Positions 8,889 to 17,827 are shown, counted from the stretch's first letter. The stretch: 64,000 nucleotides of DNA from Tepiditoga spiralis (GCF_014701195.1 NZ_AP018712.1:638501-702500), one strand, 5' to 3'. Numbers and translations: made by a program. The notes: generated by a model from the sequence alone, not told the origin.

Positions 8889-9539
8889 TTAAACCTCCAT
8901 AACTTTCAAATCTTCTGGAATAATTAATTTTGCTTCAGTTGCATTTTTTATATCTTCGACTGTAAATCCTTCTGATATTTCTTTTAATAAAAGACCTTTT
9001 TCAGTAGGTTCAATAACGCACATTTCAGTTACTATTAAATCTACTTTTCTAATTGAAGTTAAAGGAAGTGTACATTTTTTTACTATTTTTGCTCTTCCTT
9101 TTGCTGTATGAGTCATAGCAACAATAACTTTTTTTGCACCAGTTACAAGATCCATAGCTCCGCCCATTCCAGGTATCATCTTTCCAGGAACCATCCAATT
9201 TGCAAGGTGACCTTCTTCATCTACTTGAAGACCTCCAAGAACGGTTACATCTAAGTGTCCTCCTCTTATTAATGAAAATGAAAATGCGCTATCAAAAGCC
9301 ATTGCTCCAGGAAGGGCAGTTACGTAACCAGCACCAGCATTTGTTAAGTCTCCATTTTCCATCCCTTCTTTTGGAACTGGTCCCATACCAACTATTCCAT
9401 TTTCAGATTGAAAGAACACATGTACTCCTTGTGGTATATAGTTTGATACGAGTGTTGGGAGACCTATTCCAAGATTTACCAAGTTTCCATCTTTTAATTC
9501 TTTTGCAACCCTCTTTGCAATCTTTATTTTAGTATCCAT
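8889..9539 (-). CDS. atoA: Acetoacetate/butyrate CoA-transferase, beta subunit
   Basis: This is the subunit of the class I CoA-transferase that carries the catalytic glutamate. The motif [10 protein letters not shown] puts Glu46 as the residue that forms the glutamyl-CoA thioester. The 216-residue length is normal. In lysine fermentation the enzyme moves CoA from butyryl-CoA (or acetyl-CoA) to acetoacetate, so acetoacetyl-CoA can then be thiolysed to two acetyl-CoA. The ATG overlaps the atoD stop by one base, so the two subunits are translationally coupled. The exact CoA donor cannot be told from sequence. Confidence 0.94.
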   Translation of the reverse strand: MDTKIKIAKRVAKELKDGNLVNLGIGLPTLVSNYIPQGVHVFFQSENGIVGMGPVPKEGMENGDLTNAGAGYVTALPGAMAFDSAFSFSLIRGGHLDVTVLGGLQVDEEGHLANWMVPGKMIPGMGGAMDLVTGAKKVIVAMTHTAKGRAKIVKKCTLPLTSIRKVDLIVTEMCVIEPTEKGLLLKEISEGFTVEDIKNATEAKLIIPEDLKVMEV

Positions 9540-10192
9540 TATTTAGCACCCCCAACTACTATATAATCCACAACCACACTTGGAATGTGTACACTATCTG
9601 GAGGAATACAACCTGTTGGTACAATTTCTTCAACTTCTGCTATTACTATATCAGCAGCCATTGCCATCAAAGGATTAAAGTTTCTTGCAGTTAAAGAAAA
9701 TTGAAGATTTCCCAAATAATCAGCTTTTTTAGCTTTTATTAAAGCAACTTTTGCATGAATGGCTTCTTCTAATATGTATTTTTTTCCATTCAATTCAACT
9801 ACCTGTTTTCCTTTTTCTACTTCTGTTCCAACTCCAGTTGGAGTTAATATTCCACCAAGTCCAACTCCACCAGCTCTCACTTGTTCTGCAAGGGTTCCTT
9901 GTGGAACTAACTTTACTTCAAGTTCATTCTCTATCATCTGTCTTTGCGTTTCTTTATTTGTTCCTATGTGAGAAACTACAACTTTTCTTGCTAATTTGTT
10001 GACTACAACCTTTCCTATTCCTTTGTCTACAAATGCTGTATCATTACCAATGATCTCAAGATCAGATTTTTTTTGTGCTATAAGCTCATCAACAAGAGTT
10101 TCTGGAGCTCCTACACCCAAAAAACCACCAATCATTACACTATCACCATTATTTACTTTTTCAATGGCTTCTTTGGCATTAATAACCTTCAA
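9539..10192 (-). CDS. atoD: Acetoacetate/butyrate CoA-transferase, alpha subunit
   Basis: This is the alpha subunit of the class I CoA-transferase; the [10 protein letters not shown] segment near the N terminus and the glycine-rich [16 protein letters not shown] segment are diagnostic. A GTG at 10201 is in frame but lies inside the GGGAGGTGAT ribosome-binding sequence (10198-10207). TTG at 10192, 7-8 bases after GGAGG, is therefore chosen, giving a 217-residue product starting MKVINAKEA. It is the first gene of the lysine-fermentation operon. The upstream extended -10 promoter leaves a leader of only about a dozen bases. Confidence 0.93.
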   Translation of the reverse strand: MKVINAKEAIEKVNNGDSVMIGGFLGVGAPETLVDELIAQKKSDLEIIGNDTAFVDKGIGKVVVNKLARKVVVSHIGTNKETQRQMIENELEVKLVPQGTLAEQVRAGGVGLGGILTPTGVGTEVEKGKQVVELNGKKYILEEAIHAKVALIKAKKADYLGNLQFSLTARNFNPLMAMAADIVIAEVEEIVPTGCIPPDSVHIPSVVVDYIVVGGAK

Positions 10193-10212
10193 ATATATCA
10201 CCTCCCATGAAA

Positions 10213-10242
10213 ATTATATCATAAAAGTTACATATCTGCAAA
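10213..10242 (-). promoter_or_regulatory. Promoter of the lysine-fermentation operon
   Basis: On the minus strand, TATAAT (10213-10218) is preceded by TG and one base, forming a full extended -10 (TGaTATAAT). TTTGCA (10237-10242) is a fair -35 with an 18-base spacer. The predicted transcript starts near 10206, so the message would begin almost exactly at the GGGAGG ribosome site of atoD. No hairpin or operator palindrome is obvious between promoter and start codon. Confidence 0.6.
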
Positions 10243-10396
10243 ATATAAATTTAAAAACTTCATACTGTTTATAACTTATTATCTAAAATAATCTTCATTT
10301 TATGCATTTTTATAAATATAGTGATTTTTTTAACAAAAAATATATATAATGATATTTACAATAAATCATTTAAAAATTTTATTATATTAGTATATT

Positions 10397-10424
10397 TTGA
10401 AAAATATACTTAAAGTTGTATAAT
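10397..10424 (+). promoter_or_regulatory. Promoter for the 10481-11361 small-gene cluster
   Basis: TTGAAA (10397-10402) and TATAAT (10419-10424) are separated by 16 bases on the plus strand. They sit about 40 bases upstream of the first ribosome-binding site. The region between this and the divergent lysine-operon promoter is otherwise A/T-rich with no gene. Confidence 0.6.
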
Positions 10425-10480
10425 TATAATGATATAAGAATATTTTTATCTTTTTTATACTTAATATGGAGGTGATTAAA

Positions 10481-10717
10481 ATCAAAGGTATTATAACCAC
10501 AATAATTATAACAATTATATTTTTAATTTTATTTATTATCTATGGATTTGGAATAATAACCTCAATTTTAAGCATTAAAGGGAATTTTTTTACAAATGCT
10601 ATTTTCTTTGTTGTAATAGGATTATTAGTTTTTTTTATAATTTCATTAATTATTACAATGTTTAACAGAATAAAAGAAATAAAAAAGGAGGAAAAAGATG
10701 ATCTTAGTAAATACTGA
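10481..10717 (+). CDS. Small two-helix membrane protein, possibly with an ATC start
   Basis: I do not recognise this protein. It has two strongly hydrophobic segments (about residues 5-25 and 35-58 from ATC 10481) and a charged tail KEIKKEEKDD, so it is probably a small inner-membrane protein of 78 residues. The first in-frame ATG (10466) overlaps the perfect ribosome site GGAGGTG at 10468-10474 and has no ribosome site of its own. The codon with proper spacing (6 bases) is ATC at 10481, so translation may start at this rare codon; ATG 10466 is the alternative. Its end overlaps the UPF0145 gene by 20 bases, suggesting coupled expression. Confidence 0.6.
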   Translation: MKGIITTIIITIIFLILFIIYGFGIITSILSIKGNFFTNAIFFVVIGLLVFFIISLIITMFNRIKEIKKEEKDDLSKY

Positions 10718-11012
10718 TTTTATAAGTGGAAAAAAACTTGAAACTATTTCAATAGTAAAAGGATCAACTATACGTTCAAAAAATGTTGGAAAAGATATAA
10801 TGAGCGGATTAAAAACTCTTGTTGGTGGAGAAATAACTGCTTATGTAGAAATGATGAATGAAGCACGTGCCATAGCTACTAAAAGAATGGTTGAAGAAGC
10901 AGAAGAATTAAATGCTGATGCAATTATAAATATAAGATATGCAACAAGTGCTATAATGGCTAGTGCTGCAGAAGTTATAGTTTATGGAACAGCAGTAAAG
11001 TTTGTTGATTAA
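10698..11012 (+). CDS. UPF0145 (YbjQ-like) family protein
   Basis: The 104-residue product matches the YbjQ/UPF0145 family: starts with a short strand (MILVNTDFISGKKLE), continues with GSTIRSKNVGKDIMSGLKTLVGGE, and ends with the conserved ADAIINIRYATS segment. Members form homopentameric alpha/beta rings and have been called heavy-metal-binding-like, but no function is established. A GGAGG ribosome site precedes the ATG by about 8 bases. It is co-directional and overlapping with the small membrane gene upstream, so a membrane-associated role is possible but unproven. Confidence 0.88.
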   Translation: MILVNTDFISGKKLETISIVKGSTIRSKNVGKDIMSGLKTLVGGEITAYVEMMNEARAIATKRMVEEAEELNADAIINIRYATSAIMASAAEVIVYGTAVKFVD

Positions 11013-11067
11013 ATTTTTAATTTTTTTATATTTAATTTTTTTGTGATAATATGAGGAGGTGATAAAT

Positions 11068-11361
11068 ATGAAAGAAAAACTTTCTAAATTATCTATTTAT
11101 TCTATTATTTTGTTTTTTGCTTTTTTTAGTATATTCCTCTTATTCATAAAACTCGGTGAAAGAGGTGGTCAAACCTTTTTTAGTAATCTCAAACTAACTA
11201 TTCCATTTCTTTTAGCAGCAGCATCTGGAATTTTTTCATTTTTCACAGGTATTATTAGTATTTTAAAAAACAAAGAAAGATCTATATTAGTTTTTATATC
11301 AACTGGAATAGGTGCATTTATTTTATTTTGGGTTTCTGCAGAAATATTATTCCCACACTAA
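11068..11361 (+). CDS. Small three-helix membrane protein of unknown function
   Basis: The 97-residue product has three hydrophobic stretches (about 10-30, 43-65 and 73-92) and no recognisable motif; I cannot assign a family. A GTG at 11059 is in frame but belongs to the GAGGAGGTGAT ribosome site, so ATG 11068 is taken as start. It lies 55 bases after the UPF0145 gene, in the same direction. No terminator hairpin is evident before the tRNA-Met promoter downstream. Confidence 0.7.
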   Translation: MKEKLSKLSIYSIILFFAFFSIFLLFIKLGERGGQTFFSNLKLTIPFLLAAASGIFSFFTGIISILKNKERSILVFISTGIGAFILFWVSAEILFPH

Positions 11362-11448
11362 ATTATTGAAGAAATGTTTTTTAAGACCTTTCTTTTTTTC
11401 AAAAATATAAACTTTATATTATTTTTTTGTATTAATACAAAAAAACTA

Positions 11449-11477
11449 TTGACAAACTTCAACTGGCGTGTTATAAT
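11449..11477 (+). promoter_or_regulatory. Consensus promoter of tRNA-Met
   Basis: TTGACA (11449-11454) and TATAAT (11472-11477) with a 17-base spacer make a perfect sigma-A-type promoter ending about 12 bases before the mature tRNA. Confidence 0.9.
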
Positions 11478-11489
11478 AGTCTCGTAATT

Positions 11490-11567
11490 GCGCTCGTAGC
11501 TCAGTTTGGTCAGAGCTTCCGGCTCATAACCGGGCGGTCGGTGGTTCGAGCCCACCCGAGCGCACCA
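11490..11567 (+). tRNA. tRNA-Met (CAT), elongator type
   Basis: A complete cloverleaf is present. The acceptor arm GCGCTCG pairs with CGAGCGC, the anticodon loop CTCATAA gives anticodon CAT, the T loop is GTTCGAG-like, and CCA is encoded (11565-11567). The G1-C72 pair rules against an initiator tRNA. A tRNA-Ile2 read through lysidine at C34 also carries CAT in DNA, so elongator Met is the more likely but not the only reading. Confidence 0.92.
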
Positions 11568-11570
11568 ATA

Positions 11571-11597
11571 GCGTTGGATTTATTCCAACGCTTTTTT
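11571..11597 (+). terminator. Terminator after tRNA-Met
   Basis: An 8-bp stem, GCGTTGGA with TCCAACGC, closes a 5-base loop and is followed by six T residues. Confidence 0.9.
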
Positions 11598-11710
11598 GTT
11601 ATAAATTTTATCAAATTACTCACATAATATGTGAATATTACAAAAATATTTGAAATTAAAAGCAAACAGTGGAAAAAATGAATAAATTAATATTATATCT
11701 TTTACATAAT

Positions 11711-11743
11711 AAAAAAAGATTGGATTTTATCCAATCTTTTTTT
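11711..11743 (-). terminator. Terminator after rpmB
   Basis: A perfect hairpin with GATTGGA/TCCAATC core flanked by A-run and T-run ends directly next to the rpmB stop. The symmetry means it could work from both strands; the minus-strand rpmB transcript is the one that needs it. Confidence 0.88.
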
Positions 11744-11744
11744 A

Positions 11745-11939
11745 TTATGCTCTTTTTATTTTTCCTGCTCTTAAGCAATCTGTACATACATGTACTCTTT
11801 TAACTGAACCATCACTCATTACAGCTCTTACTCTCTGAATATTTGGTTTCCACCATCTTCTTGTTGAAACGAGAGAGTGTCCGGATCTTTGACCATTTGC
11901 AACAGGTCCTTTTCCACATATATCACATTTTTTAGACAT
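11745..11939 (-). CDS. rpmB: 50S ribosomal protein L28, zinc-ribbon form
   Basis: The 64-residue product is a component of the large ribosomal subunit. It has the four cysteines of the zinc-binding (C+) form: Cys5, Cys8, Cys52 and Cys55. The basic central segment [11 protein letters not shown] is typical of L28. ATG 11939 is used because GAGAGGAGG lies just upstream; an in-frame extension to 11957 would run through that ribosome site. It is followed by its own terminator and preceded by about 120 bases of A/T-rich DNA, so it is probably transcribed alone. A TATAAT on the minus strand at 12005-12010 is a possible -10 with a poor -35. Confidence 0.95.
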   Translation of the reverse strand: MSKKCDICGKGPVANGQRSGHSLVSTRRWWKPNIQRVRAVMSDGSVKRVHVCTDCLRAGKIKRA

Positions 11940-12059
11940 TTTTGTTCCTCCTCTCAATTTTTATAATATTCTTTTATTTTTTGTTTTTTGATTGCCACTT
12001 ATATATTATACAATACAGAATCCTTAGTTATCTATTTTTTAACATTATGTTTTTATTTA

Positions 12060-13571
12060 TTAACCATTATGTTCTTCATCAAGATATGCTTCTTCATCTT
12101 CAAATTTTACATTTTTTACAAGTGGAAATGGTATTATATCTTTTATTGTAGTTGTATTAGTCATAAACATTGCAAATCTATCTATTCCTATTCCAAGCCC
12201 ACCAGTTGGTGGTAAGCCATATTCCAAAGCTCTAACAAAATCATAGTCAACTACTTGAGCTTCATCATCACCAAGATCTTTTAATTCTTCTTGTTTTTTA
12301 AATCTTTCAAGTTGATCAATTGCATCATTTAATTCTGAAAATGCATTTGCAAGTTCTGTTCCGTTAACTATTAATTCAAATCTTTCTGTTAATCTTGGAT
12401 CTTCTCTATGTTTTTTTGCAAGTGGTGATATTTCTATTGGATGATCTATAATAAATGTTGGTTGTACTATTTTATCTTCCACTAAATCCCATAATTCATC
12501 TATATACTTACCCTTTTCTTTTATTTCAACTTCTATTCCTTTTTCTTTTAAGAATGCATCTAATGTTTCTATACTGTCTTCTAAAATATCTACACCTAAA
12601 TGTTCTTTAATAAATTCACGCATTTTTATTCTTTTAAATGGTGGTGTAAAATCTATTTCTTTTCCATCATACATTACTTTTGTTGTACCATGAATTTTTT
12701 TTGCAATATAAGCTAATACATTTTCAGTTAATTCCATTATATCATTGTAATCAGCATAAGCTTGATAAAGCTCAATTGTTGTAAATTCAGGATTGTGTTT
12801 GTAATCTACACCTTCATTTCTAAAAATTCTTCCTATTTCATATACTTTCTCCATTCCTCCAACAACTAATCTTTTTAAATGTAATTCAGTTGCTATTCTA
12901 AGATACATATCTGTATCAAATGCATTTATATGAGTTATAAATGGTCTTGCATTTGCTCCACCCATAATATTTTGAAGAATTGGTGTTTCTACTTCAAAAA
13001 ATCCTCGTTCATTTAAATATTCTCTCATATATCTAACAACTAATGATCTTGTTCTAAATGTTTTTATGACTTCATCATTTGAAATCATATCAACATATCT
13101 TTGTCTGTATCTTATTTCTTTATCTTTTAATCCATGCCATTTTTCAGGCATTGGTCTTATTGTCTTAGATAATAACTCTATTTCAAGAGCAAGTATTGTA
13201 AGTTCTCCAGTTTTTGTTTTAAAAGGAAATCCTTTTACGCCTAACCAATCTCCGGCACTTATAAATTTCTTAAAAAAATCATATTTTTCTTCTCCTATTT
13301 TATCTTTTCTTATGTAAACTTGTAGTCTTCCTGTATCGTCTTTTAAATGTATAAATGCTGATTTACCGTGAGTTCTAATTGTCATAATTCTTCCTGCAAA
13401 TGAAAAAACTTCATTTTCTAATAAATCACCCGGATTTATTTTATCTTCAAATTTTAATTTTATTTTTTCAACATCCATTTCTTTATTAAAACTGTATGGA
13501 TAAGGATTAAATCCATTGTTTCTCAATTCTTCTATCATTTTAATTCTTTGATTTCTTATTTCGTTTCCCAC
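12060..13571 (-). CDS. lysS: Lysyl-tRNA synthetase, class II
   Basis: This enzyme charges tRNA-Lys. The 503-residue protein has an N-terminal OB-fold anticodon-binding domain (about 55-155) and a class II catalytic core with motif 2 around [18 protein letters not shown] and motif 3 in the C-terminal segment [10 protein letters not shown]. The start is GTG at 13571, correctly spaced behind GGAGGTG. It is the last gene of a whiA-nrdR-greA-lysS group. The greA-lysS pairing is common in bacteria. Confidence 0.97.
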   Translation of the reverse strand: MGNEIRNQRIKMIEELRNNGFNPYPYSFNKEMDVEKIKLKFEDKINPGDLLENEVFSFAGRIMTIRTHGKSAFIHLKDDTGRLQVYIRKDKIGEEKYDFFKKFISAGDWLGVKGFPFKTKTGELTILALEIELLSKTIRPMPEKWHGLKDKEIRYRQRYVDMISNDEVIKTFRTRSLVVRYMREYLNERGFFEVETPILQNIMGGANARPFITHINAFDTDMYLRIATELHLKRLVVGGMEKVYEIGRIFRNEGVDYKHNPEFTTIELYQAYADYNDIMELTENVLAYIAKKIHGTTKVMYDGKEIDFTPPFKRIKMREFIKEHLGVDILEDSIETLDAFLKEKGIEVEIKEKGKYIDELWDLVEDKIVQPTFIIDHPIEISPLAKKHREDPRLTERFELIVNGTELANAFSELNDAIDQLERFKKQEELKDLGDDEAQVVDYDFVRALEYGLPPTGGLGIGIDRFAMFMTNTTTIKDIIPFPLVKNVKFEDEEAYLDEEHNG

Positions 13572-13588
13572 TTTACACCTCCGAAACT

Positions 13589-14062
13589 TTAATGTATATT
13601 TAATATTTTTATTTTTTTATTCTTTCCATTTAAGGTTTTTATTACAACTGTATCATTTATTTTTTTACCTAAAATATTTTTTCCTATAATAGATTCTGTA
13701 CTTATTTTATCTTTTTTTATATCTGCTTCTTGTGGTGTTACCAGTCTAAATTCTTTATCAATTTTTAGTCCATAATCATGAATTTTGACTATTTTTCCTA
13801 ATTTTACTTCTGTATTGTTTCCTTCTTCATCTTCTAAAATTTCTGAATTATCCAAAATATATTCTATTTCTTTTATTCTAGAATCTATTTTCCCCTGTTC
13901 ATTTTTTGCTTCTTCATATTCTGAATTTTCTGAAAGATCTCCGAGTTCTCTTGCACTTTTTATTTTTTCTGCAATTTCACCCATTAATCTATTTTTTAAT
14001 TCATCTTTTTCTGCTTTTAATTTTTCATACCCTTCTTTAGTTAATTTATATGTTTCAGCCAT
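13589..14062 (-). CDS. greA: Transcription elongation factor GreA
   Basis: GreA rescues backtracked RNA polymerase by stimulating transcript cleavage through its secondary channel. The 157-residue product has the N-terminal coiled-coil with the tip motif [13 protein letters not shown]; Asp42 and Glu45 are the acidic tip residues. The C-terminal FKBP-like domain (about 80-157) is complete. It lies 14 bases after nrdR and 17 bases before lysS, in one direction, with a GGAGG-type ribosome site. Confidence 0.96.
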   Translation of the reverse strand: MAETYKLTKEGYEKLKAEKDELKNRLMGEIAEKIKSARELGDLSENSEYEEAKNEQGKIDSRIKEIEYILDNSEILEDEEGNNTEVKLGKIVKIHDYGLKIDKEFRLVTPQEADIKKDKISTESIIGKNILGKKINDTVVIKTLNGKNKKIKILNIH

Positions 14063-14076
14063 AAAAAAGCCTCCTT

Positions 14077-14526
14077 TTATTTCTTTAAGTCTTTTACTAT
14101 TTCAAGAAAACTATCTATATCTCTAAATTCCTTATAAACAGATGCAAATCTTACATAAGAAACTTGATCTATTTTTTTTAACTCTTCAACTACCATATCT
14201 CCTATTTTTGTGGAAGATATTTCACTTTTACCTGTTTTTTTCAACTTATCTTCTATTCTCTCAACTATATCTTCTATTTGTTCTGAAGATACAGGCCTTT
14301 TTTCACACGCTCTTATTATTCCATTCATAACTTTATTTCTATCAAACAATTCTCTCTTTCCATCTTTTTTTATTAACCTTAATTTATTATCTTCATATCT
14401 TTCATATGTTGTAAATCTTGCTTCACATTTTAAACATTCTCTTCTACGTCTAACAGAATTCCCATTTGCACCTGGTCTTGAATCTAAAACCTTTGTTTCT
14501 TCGTGTCCACAAAATGGGCATTTCAT
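14077..14526 (-). CDS. nrdR: Transcriptional repressor NrdR
   Basis: NrdR represses ribonucleotide reductase genes in response to bound ATP/dATP. The 149-residue protein has the zinc ribbon (Cys3, Cys6, Cys31, Cys34) followed by the ATP-cone domain starting around [17 protein letters not shown]. Its start overlaps the whiA stop by 4 bases. No NrdR boxes were found near genes in this window, and no nrd gene is present, so the targets lie elsewhere. Confidence 0.96.
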   Translation of the reverse strand: MKCPFCGHEETKVLDSRPGANGNSVRRRRECLKCEARFTTYERYEDNKLRLIKKDGKRELFDRNKVMNGIIRACEKRPVSSEQIEDIVERIEDKLKKTGKSEISSTKIGDMVVEELKKIDQVSYVRFASVYKEFRDIDSFLEIVKDLKK

Positions 14527-15449
14527 TGTTTATTCCCCCCATTATTTTTTAATTCTTGTGAAATTTTTGATATTTTTTTTAATTTACTGTAAAGCGTGGA
14601 TTTTTTATATCCTAAATTTTCTGCCATTTCACTCAAACTTTCATCTGAATTATTCATTCTATATTCAGCTATTTTTTTTAATTCTTCATTTAAACTTTCT
14701 AAACCTTTATTTCTTATTATATATTCTATCTCTTTTATTTGCTTTGAAGAACTTTCAGCTGTTTTTAAAGCATTTGCTGTTATAAAGTTTATTGTTCTTG
14801 TAACATTTCCTTTTAGTTCTCTTACTTTAACTATATCCATTAATTTTTCAACGGATTCATTTGCTCCCATTATTTCTAATATAGATACAATGTCTCTACT
14901 TGCTTTTATATACAATTTTATTTTATTACTTTTTATTATATAATTTGATTTTACTCCAAGAAGTTCTTTAAATGTTTTTATTAAATCATTCGCATACTTT
15001 TCTGATATATCTAAGAAAAATTCTAAATGGTATGATGATTTTAAAGAAACAGATCCAGTAGTAAGGAACATTCCCTTTAAAAAAACTCCAAGTTTTATTG
15101 GATCTTCTTTTAAAATACTAGGTACTTTATCTTCAAATATATCTATTCCTATGTTAAATATTATTTTTTCTGCATACTTTAAATCTAAAAGAATTTCTCC
15201 TGTTCTACCTATTCTTAATCTTCTTTCAATTCTAACATATGCTGTTATCCATTCTCCAAATAATTTTTTACACAATTTATATACTCTCTTCATAGAAGAA
15301 AGAGAGCTAACAGTAATTTTTAAATATTTTTTATTCCCATCTATTACAAAATCGCCTTTTCCTTTGATTGCTCCATATAATTCTATTTCAGGATATAAAA
15401 ATTCTGTATTAACTATCGACATTTTTACTTCTTCAGAAAATGTAGGCAC
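14523..15449 (-). CDS. whiA: WhiA-family DNA-binding protein
   Basis: The 308-residue product has the WhiA layout: an N-terminal WhiA_N segment starting SFxEEVK-like, a degenerate LAGLIDADG homing-endonuclease fold in the middle (around [15 protein letters not shown]) and a C-terminal helix-turn-helix (around [21 protein letters not shown]). It is a transcription factor linked to sporulation in actinobacteria and to division or chromosome segregation in others; here, with no sporulation genes in view, the latter is more likely. The start is GTG 15449 behind AAGGAG. It is downstream of rapZ, the common arrangement, with 123 bases between. Confidence 0.93.
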   Translation of the reverse strand: MPTFSEEVKMSIVNTEFLYPEIELYGAIKGKGDFVIDGNKKYLKITVSSLSSMKRVYKLCKKLFGEWITAYVRIERRLRIGRTGEILLDLKYAEKIIFNIGIDIFEDKVPSILKEDPIKLGVFLKGMFLTTGSVSLKSSYHLEFFLDISEKYANDLIKTFKELLGVKSNYIIKSNKIKLYIKASRDIVSILEIMGANESVEKLMDIVKVRELKGNVTRTINFITANALKTAESSSKQIKEIEYIIRNKGLESLNEELKKIAEYRMNNSDESLSEMAENLGYKKSTLYSKLKKISKISQELKNNGGNKQ

Positions 15450-15492
15450 TTTATTTTCTCCTTAATACTATCAAAATTATATTAACACTACA

Positions 15493-15521
15493 ATTATATT
15501 TTTAAAACATTAATTCAACAA
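15493..15521 (-). promoter_or_regulatory. Promoter of whiA-nrdR-greA-lysS
   Basis: On the minus strand, TTGTTG (15516-15521) and TATAAT (15493-15498) are 17 bases apart, about 40 bases before the whiA start. Another extended -10-like TGaTATAAT lies further upstream, close to the rapZ stop (about 15548-15556). Confidence 0.6.
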
Positions 15522-15572
15522 AATGTGAAAAAACTAATTGTTTGTATACATTATATCACTTTTTATCTTTTT

Positions 15573-16430
15573 TTATTCTTTATTTATATCTCTATGTTCA
15601 ATGGAAACATCTTTTCCTTCAGCTTTTAATTTTTCATACAACTTTTGTGCAATATATACAGAACGATGTTTTCCACCAGTACATCCTATTCCATATACAG
15701 CTTCTATTCTACCCGCTTGACCGTATTGTTCTTGAATAAACTTTGCATCTGAATAAATTAAATCAACAGTTTTTTTCACTTCTTTAAAACTTTCTAAATA
15801 ATCTTTTATTTTATCATCTAAGCCTGTCAATTTATACATTTTATAAAAATAAAATGGATTTGGTAAAAATCTAACATCAAAGATATAATCTGCTGATCTT
15901 GGTATTCCATTTTTAAAACCAAAACTAATTATTTTTAACTTCAAAGTTCTCTTATTTTCATTTATTATTTGAAAAAATTTTTTTCTAAACTCTGAAGGTT
16001 CTGTATTTGAAGTATCAATTATTATATCACTTATATTTTTTATCTCATTTAATATATCTCTTTCTTTTTCTATAGCTTTTTCAAGAGGCATGTCTAAAGG
16101 ATGGTTTCTTCTTGATTTTTTAAATCTATCAATTATAGTTTGAGTATCTGCATCTAAAAAAACCTTTTTTATTCTTATATCACATGAACTATTCTTTTTT
16201 ATATTTATAAAACATTCCGTAAGTTCATTAAATTTCTTCCATCTTATATCACTAACTAAAGCTAATTTTTCAATTCCACTTGTACAAGTTACATCTAAAA
16301 ATGATTTTATTAAGTGTGGTGGAACATTATCAACAGTATAATACCCTTCATCTTCAAGCGATCTTAGTAAAAAGGTCTTTCCAGCACCGGAAAGACCTGT
16401 TATAAGAAAAACTATAGGATTATTTTCCAA
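15573..16430 (-). CDS. rapZ: RapZ/YvcJ-family nucleotide-binding protein
   Basis: This family couples RNA degradation to cell-envelope amino-sugar control in E. coli and has GTPase/ATPase activity. The P-loop GLSGAGKT is at 12-19, and the C-terminal domain ends with GCTGGKHRSV, the family signature, followed by EHRDINKE. An open frame extends to 16475, deep inside murI, but TTG 16430 behind GGCGGTG gives the expected N terminus MENNPIVFLITG; GTG 16439 is an alternative. The gene overlaps the end of murI by 11 bases, so the two are coupled. Whether it handles GlmZ-like RNAs here is unknown. Confidence 0.92.
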   Translation of the reverse strand: MENNPIVFLITGLSGAGKTFLLRSLEDEGYYTVDNVPPHLIKSFLDVTCTSGIEKLALVSDIRWKKFNELTECFINIKKNSSCDIRIKKVFLDADTQTIIDRFKKSRRNHPLDMPLEKAIEKERDILNEIKNISDIIIDTSNTEPSEFRKKFFQIINENKRTLKLKIISFGFKNGIPRSADYIFDVRFLPNPFYFYKMYKLTGLDDKIKDYLESFKEVKKTVDLIYSDAKFIQEQYGQAGRIEAVYGIGCTGGKHRSVYIAQKLYEKLKAEGKDVSIEHRDINKE

Positions 16431-17232
16431 AGTATTCACCGCCTTTAAAATAAGACTTATTTTTAAATAAATCAAGTTTATAATAGGATGAATTATAGTA
16501 TGTTTTTTTCAAAAAACGTTTTGATAAAAATTTAAATTGCTCAACATTGCCAGTTATATAAAAATTTACCTTGGGTACTTTTTTATTTGAAAATAATAAA
16601 TATTTGGTATTTAATTCTTTTATAACACCATCTGCTGGATCTATTATTGTAGCATTTAATCTTTTTAAAATGTGCTTTTTTAATATTGGATAATGAGTAC
16701 ATCCTAGTATAACTTTATCAAACTTATTTTCGTAATCTTTTAAATAATTTTTCACTATTGAATCAGCCATTGGTCCATACCAATATCCTTCTTCAACCAA
16801 AGGAACAAATAATGGACAAGCCTTTTCATTAATTTGTTTAATACCTTTTTTTATTAACCCATTTCTATAACTACCAGAGTTAACTGTATTTTTTGTAGCT
16901 AAAAGCAAAACTTTTTCGCCTTTTTCAATTTGATTAATTCCATTGTCTATTATACTAACATATTTAAACTTTCGATTTTCTACCTTTACTAAACCCATTT
17001 TAACTAAAGAATCTGTTGTATTACACGCAGAAATCAATATATCTACATTCAAATTTTCAAAAAAATCAAATATACCTTCGAGTATTTCAACCAAAACTTC
17101 TTGTGGTTTTGATCCATATGGGACTCTCAAGGTATCTCCAAAATAATAATATTCATTATTTCCATAATTTTTAATAACTTTTTTTAATACAGTTAATCCC
17201 CCAATTCCAGAATCAAAAAAACCTATTTTCAT
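16420..17232 (-). CDS. murI: Glutamate racemase
   Basis: MurI makes D-glutamate for peptidoglycan. The 270-residue protein has the N-terminal DSGIGG motif (Asp7), the first catalytic cysteine Cys70 in ACNTTDS, and the second, Cys178 in GCTHYP, next to His180. The usual CNTA/S-x is CNTTDS here, a mild variation. The gene sits 14 bases after the zapA-like gene and overlaps rapZ by 11 bases, placing it in a cell-division and envelope operon. Confidence 0.94.
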   Translation of the reverse strand: MKIGFFDSGIGGLTVLKKVIKNYGNNEYYYFGDTLRVPYGSKPQEVLVEILEGIFDFFENLNVDILISACNTTDSLVKMGLVKVENRKFKYVSIIDNGINQIEKGEKVLLLATKNTVNSGSYRNGLIKKGIKQINEKACPLFVPLVEEGYWYGPMADSIVKNYLKDYENKFDKVILGCTHYPILKKHILKRLNATIIDPADGVIKELNTKYLLFSNKKVPKVNFYITGNVEQFKFLSKRFLKKTYYNSSYYKLDLFKNKSYFKGGEYFGK

Positions 17233-17246
17233 TTAATCAACTCCCA

Positions 17247-17549
17247 CTACAAAACACTTTTTGTATCATAAAAGTTTGGTAAGTTCTCTATTTTTTCTTT
17301 ATATTCATTCAATAAATCTTGTGTTTTTTCCTTAAAAATTAAATTATTTAATTTTTCATTCAACAATAACAAAAGCAAGATATGATTTACTTTTTGCTTT
17401 CCAATTTTTTTAGATAAATCTTCAACATTTTCTTTTATTTCTTCTAAAATAGGATCAATAACTTCTTGTGGTTCGTTGACTTTAAATTTATAAATTTCAT
17501 TTAAAATTTTTATTTCTACAACTTTATAATCCTCGGACAATTTTTCCAC
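17247..17549 (-). CDS. ZapA-like cell division protein
   Basis: The 100-residue product has an N-terminal strand-rich part (VEIKILNEIYKFKV), then a long helix with NEPQEVIDPILEEIKENVEDLSKK and an almost pure leucine run at about 59-64. This is the pattern of ZapA: a small globular head plus a coiled-coil tail that cross-links FtsZ filaments. It is preceded by a ZapB-like coiled coil, the order often seen in bacteria. The match is by pattern, so the assignment is moderate. Confidence 0.65.
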   Translation of the reverse strand: MEKLSEDYKVVEIKILNEIYKFKVNEPQEVIDPILEEIKENVEDLSKKIGKQKVNHILLLLLLNEKLNNLIFKEKTQDLLNEYKEKIENLPNFYDTKSVL

Positions 17550-17554
17550 CGCCG

Positions 17555-17827
17555 TTAGATATTATTTTCAGTTAACTTTTCTATATCTTTACCTATTTTT
17601 GATACTAATTCTTCTTTTATTTGTATTAACGTTTTTTCTATATCTTCATGTTTGTTTCTCAATCCATTTAGTTCTGTTAACATACTTTCTTTTTCATTCA
17701 ATAACGATTCATATTCACTATATAAATCATCTCTTTCTTTTTCCAAAGCTTCTTTTTCTTCCTTTAACTTATTATACTTTTCCATAAGAGTTTTTATCAT
17801 TTCTTCAAGTTCTTTTAGTATTTCCAT
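17555..17827 (-). CDS. Short coiled-coil protein, ZapB-like
   Basis: The 90-residue product is almost wholly a charged heptad-repeat helix (EELEEMIKTLMEKYNKLKEEKEALEKE and on), with no other domain. It lies directly before the ZapA-like gene (gap 5 bases) and starts an operon with murI and rapZ. Its size and position suggest a ZapB-like FtsZ-ring accessory protein, but low-complexity coiled coils match many things by chance. A minus-strand TATAAT at 17862-17867 is the likely -10 of the operon; the -35 is poor. The start has GGGGGG upstream. Confidence 0.6.
   Translation of the reverse strand: MEILKELEEMIKTLMEKYNKLKEEKEALEKERDDLYSEYESLLNEKESMLTELNGLRNKHEDIEKTLIQIKEELVSKIGKDIEKLTENNI

Noticed and set aside
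14210-14785. A 191-codon plus-strand open frame opposite nrdR and whiA
   Set aside because: It is antisense to two clearly real, overlapping genes; the Leu/Phe/Ser-rich product has no plausible domain.
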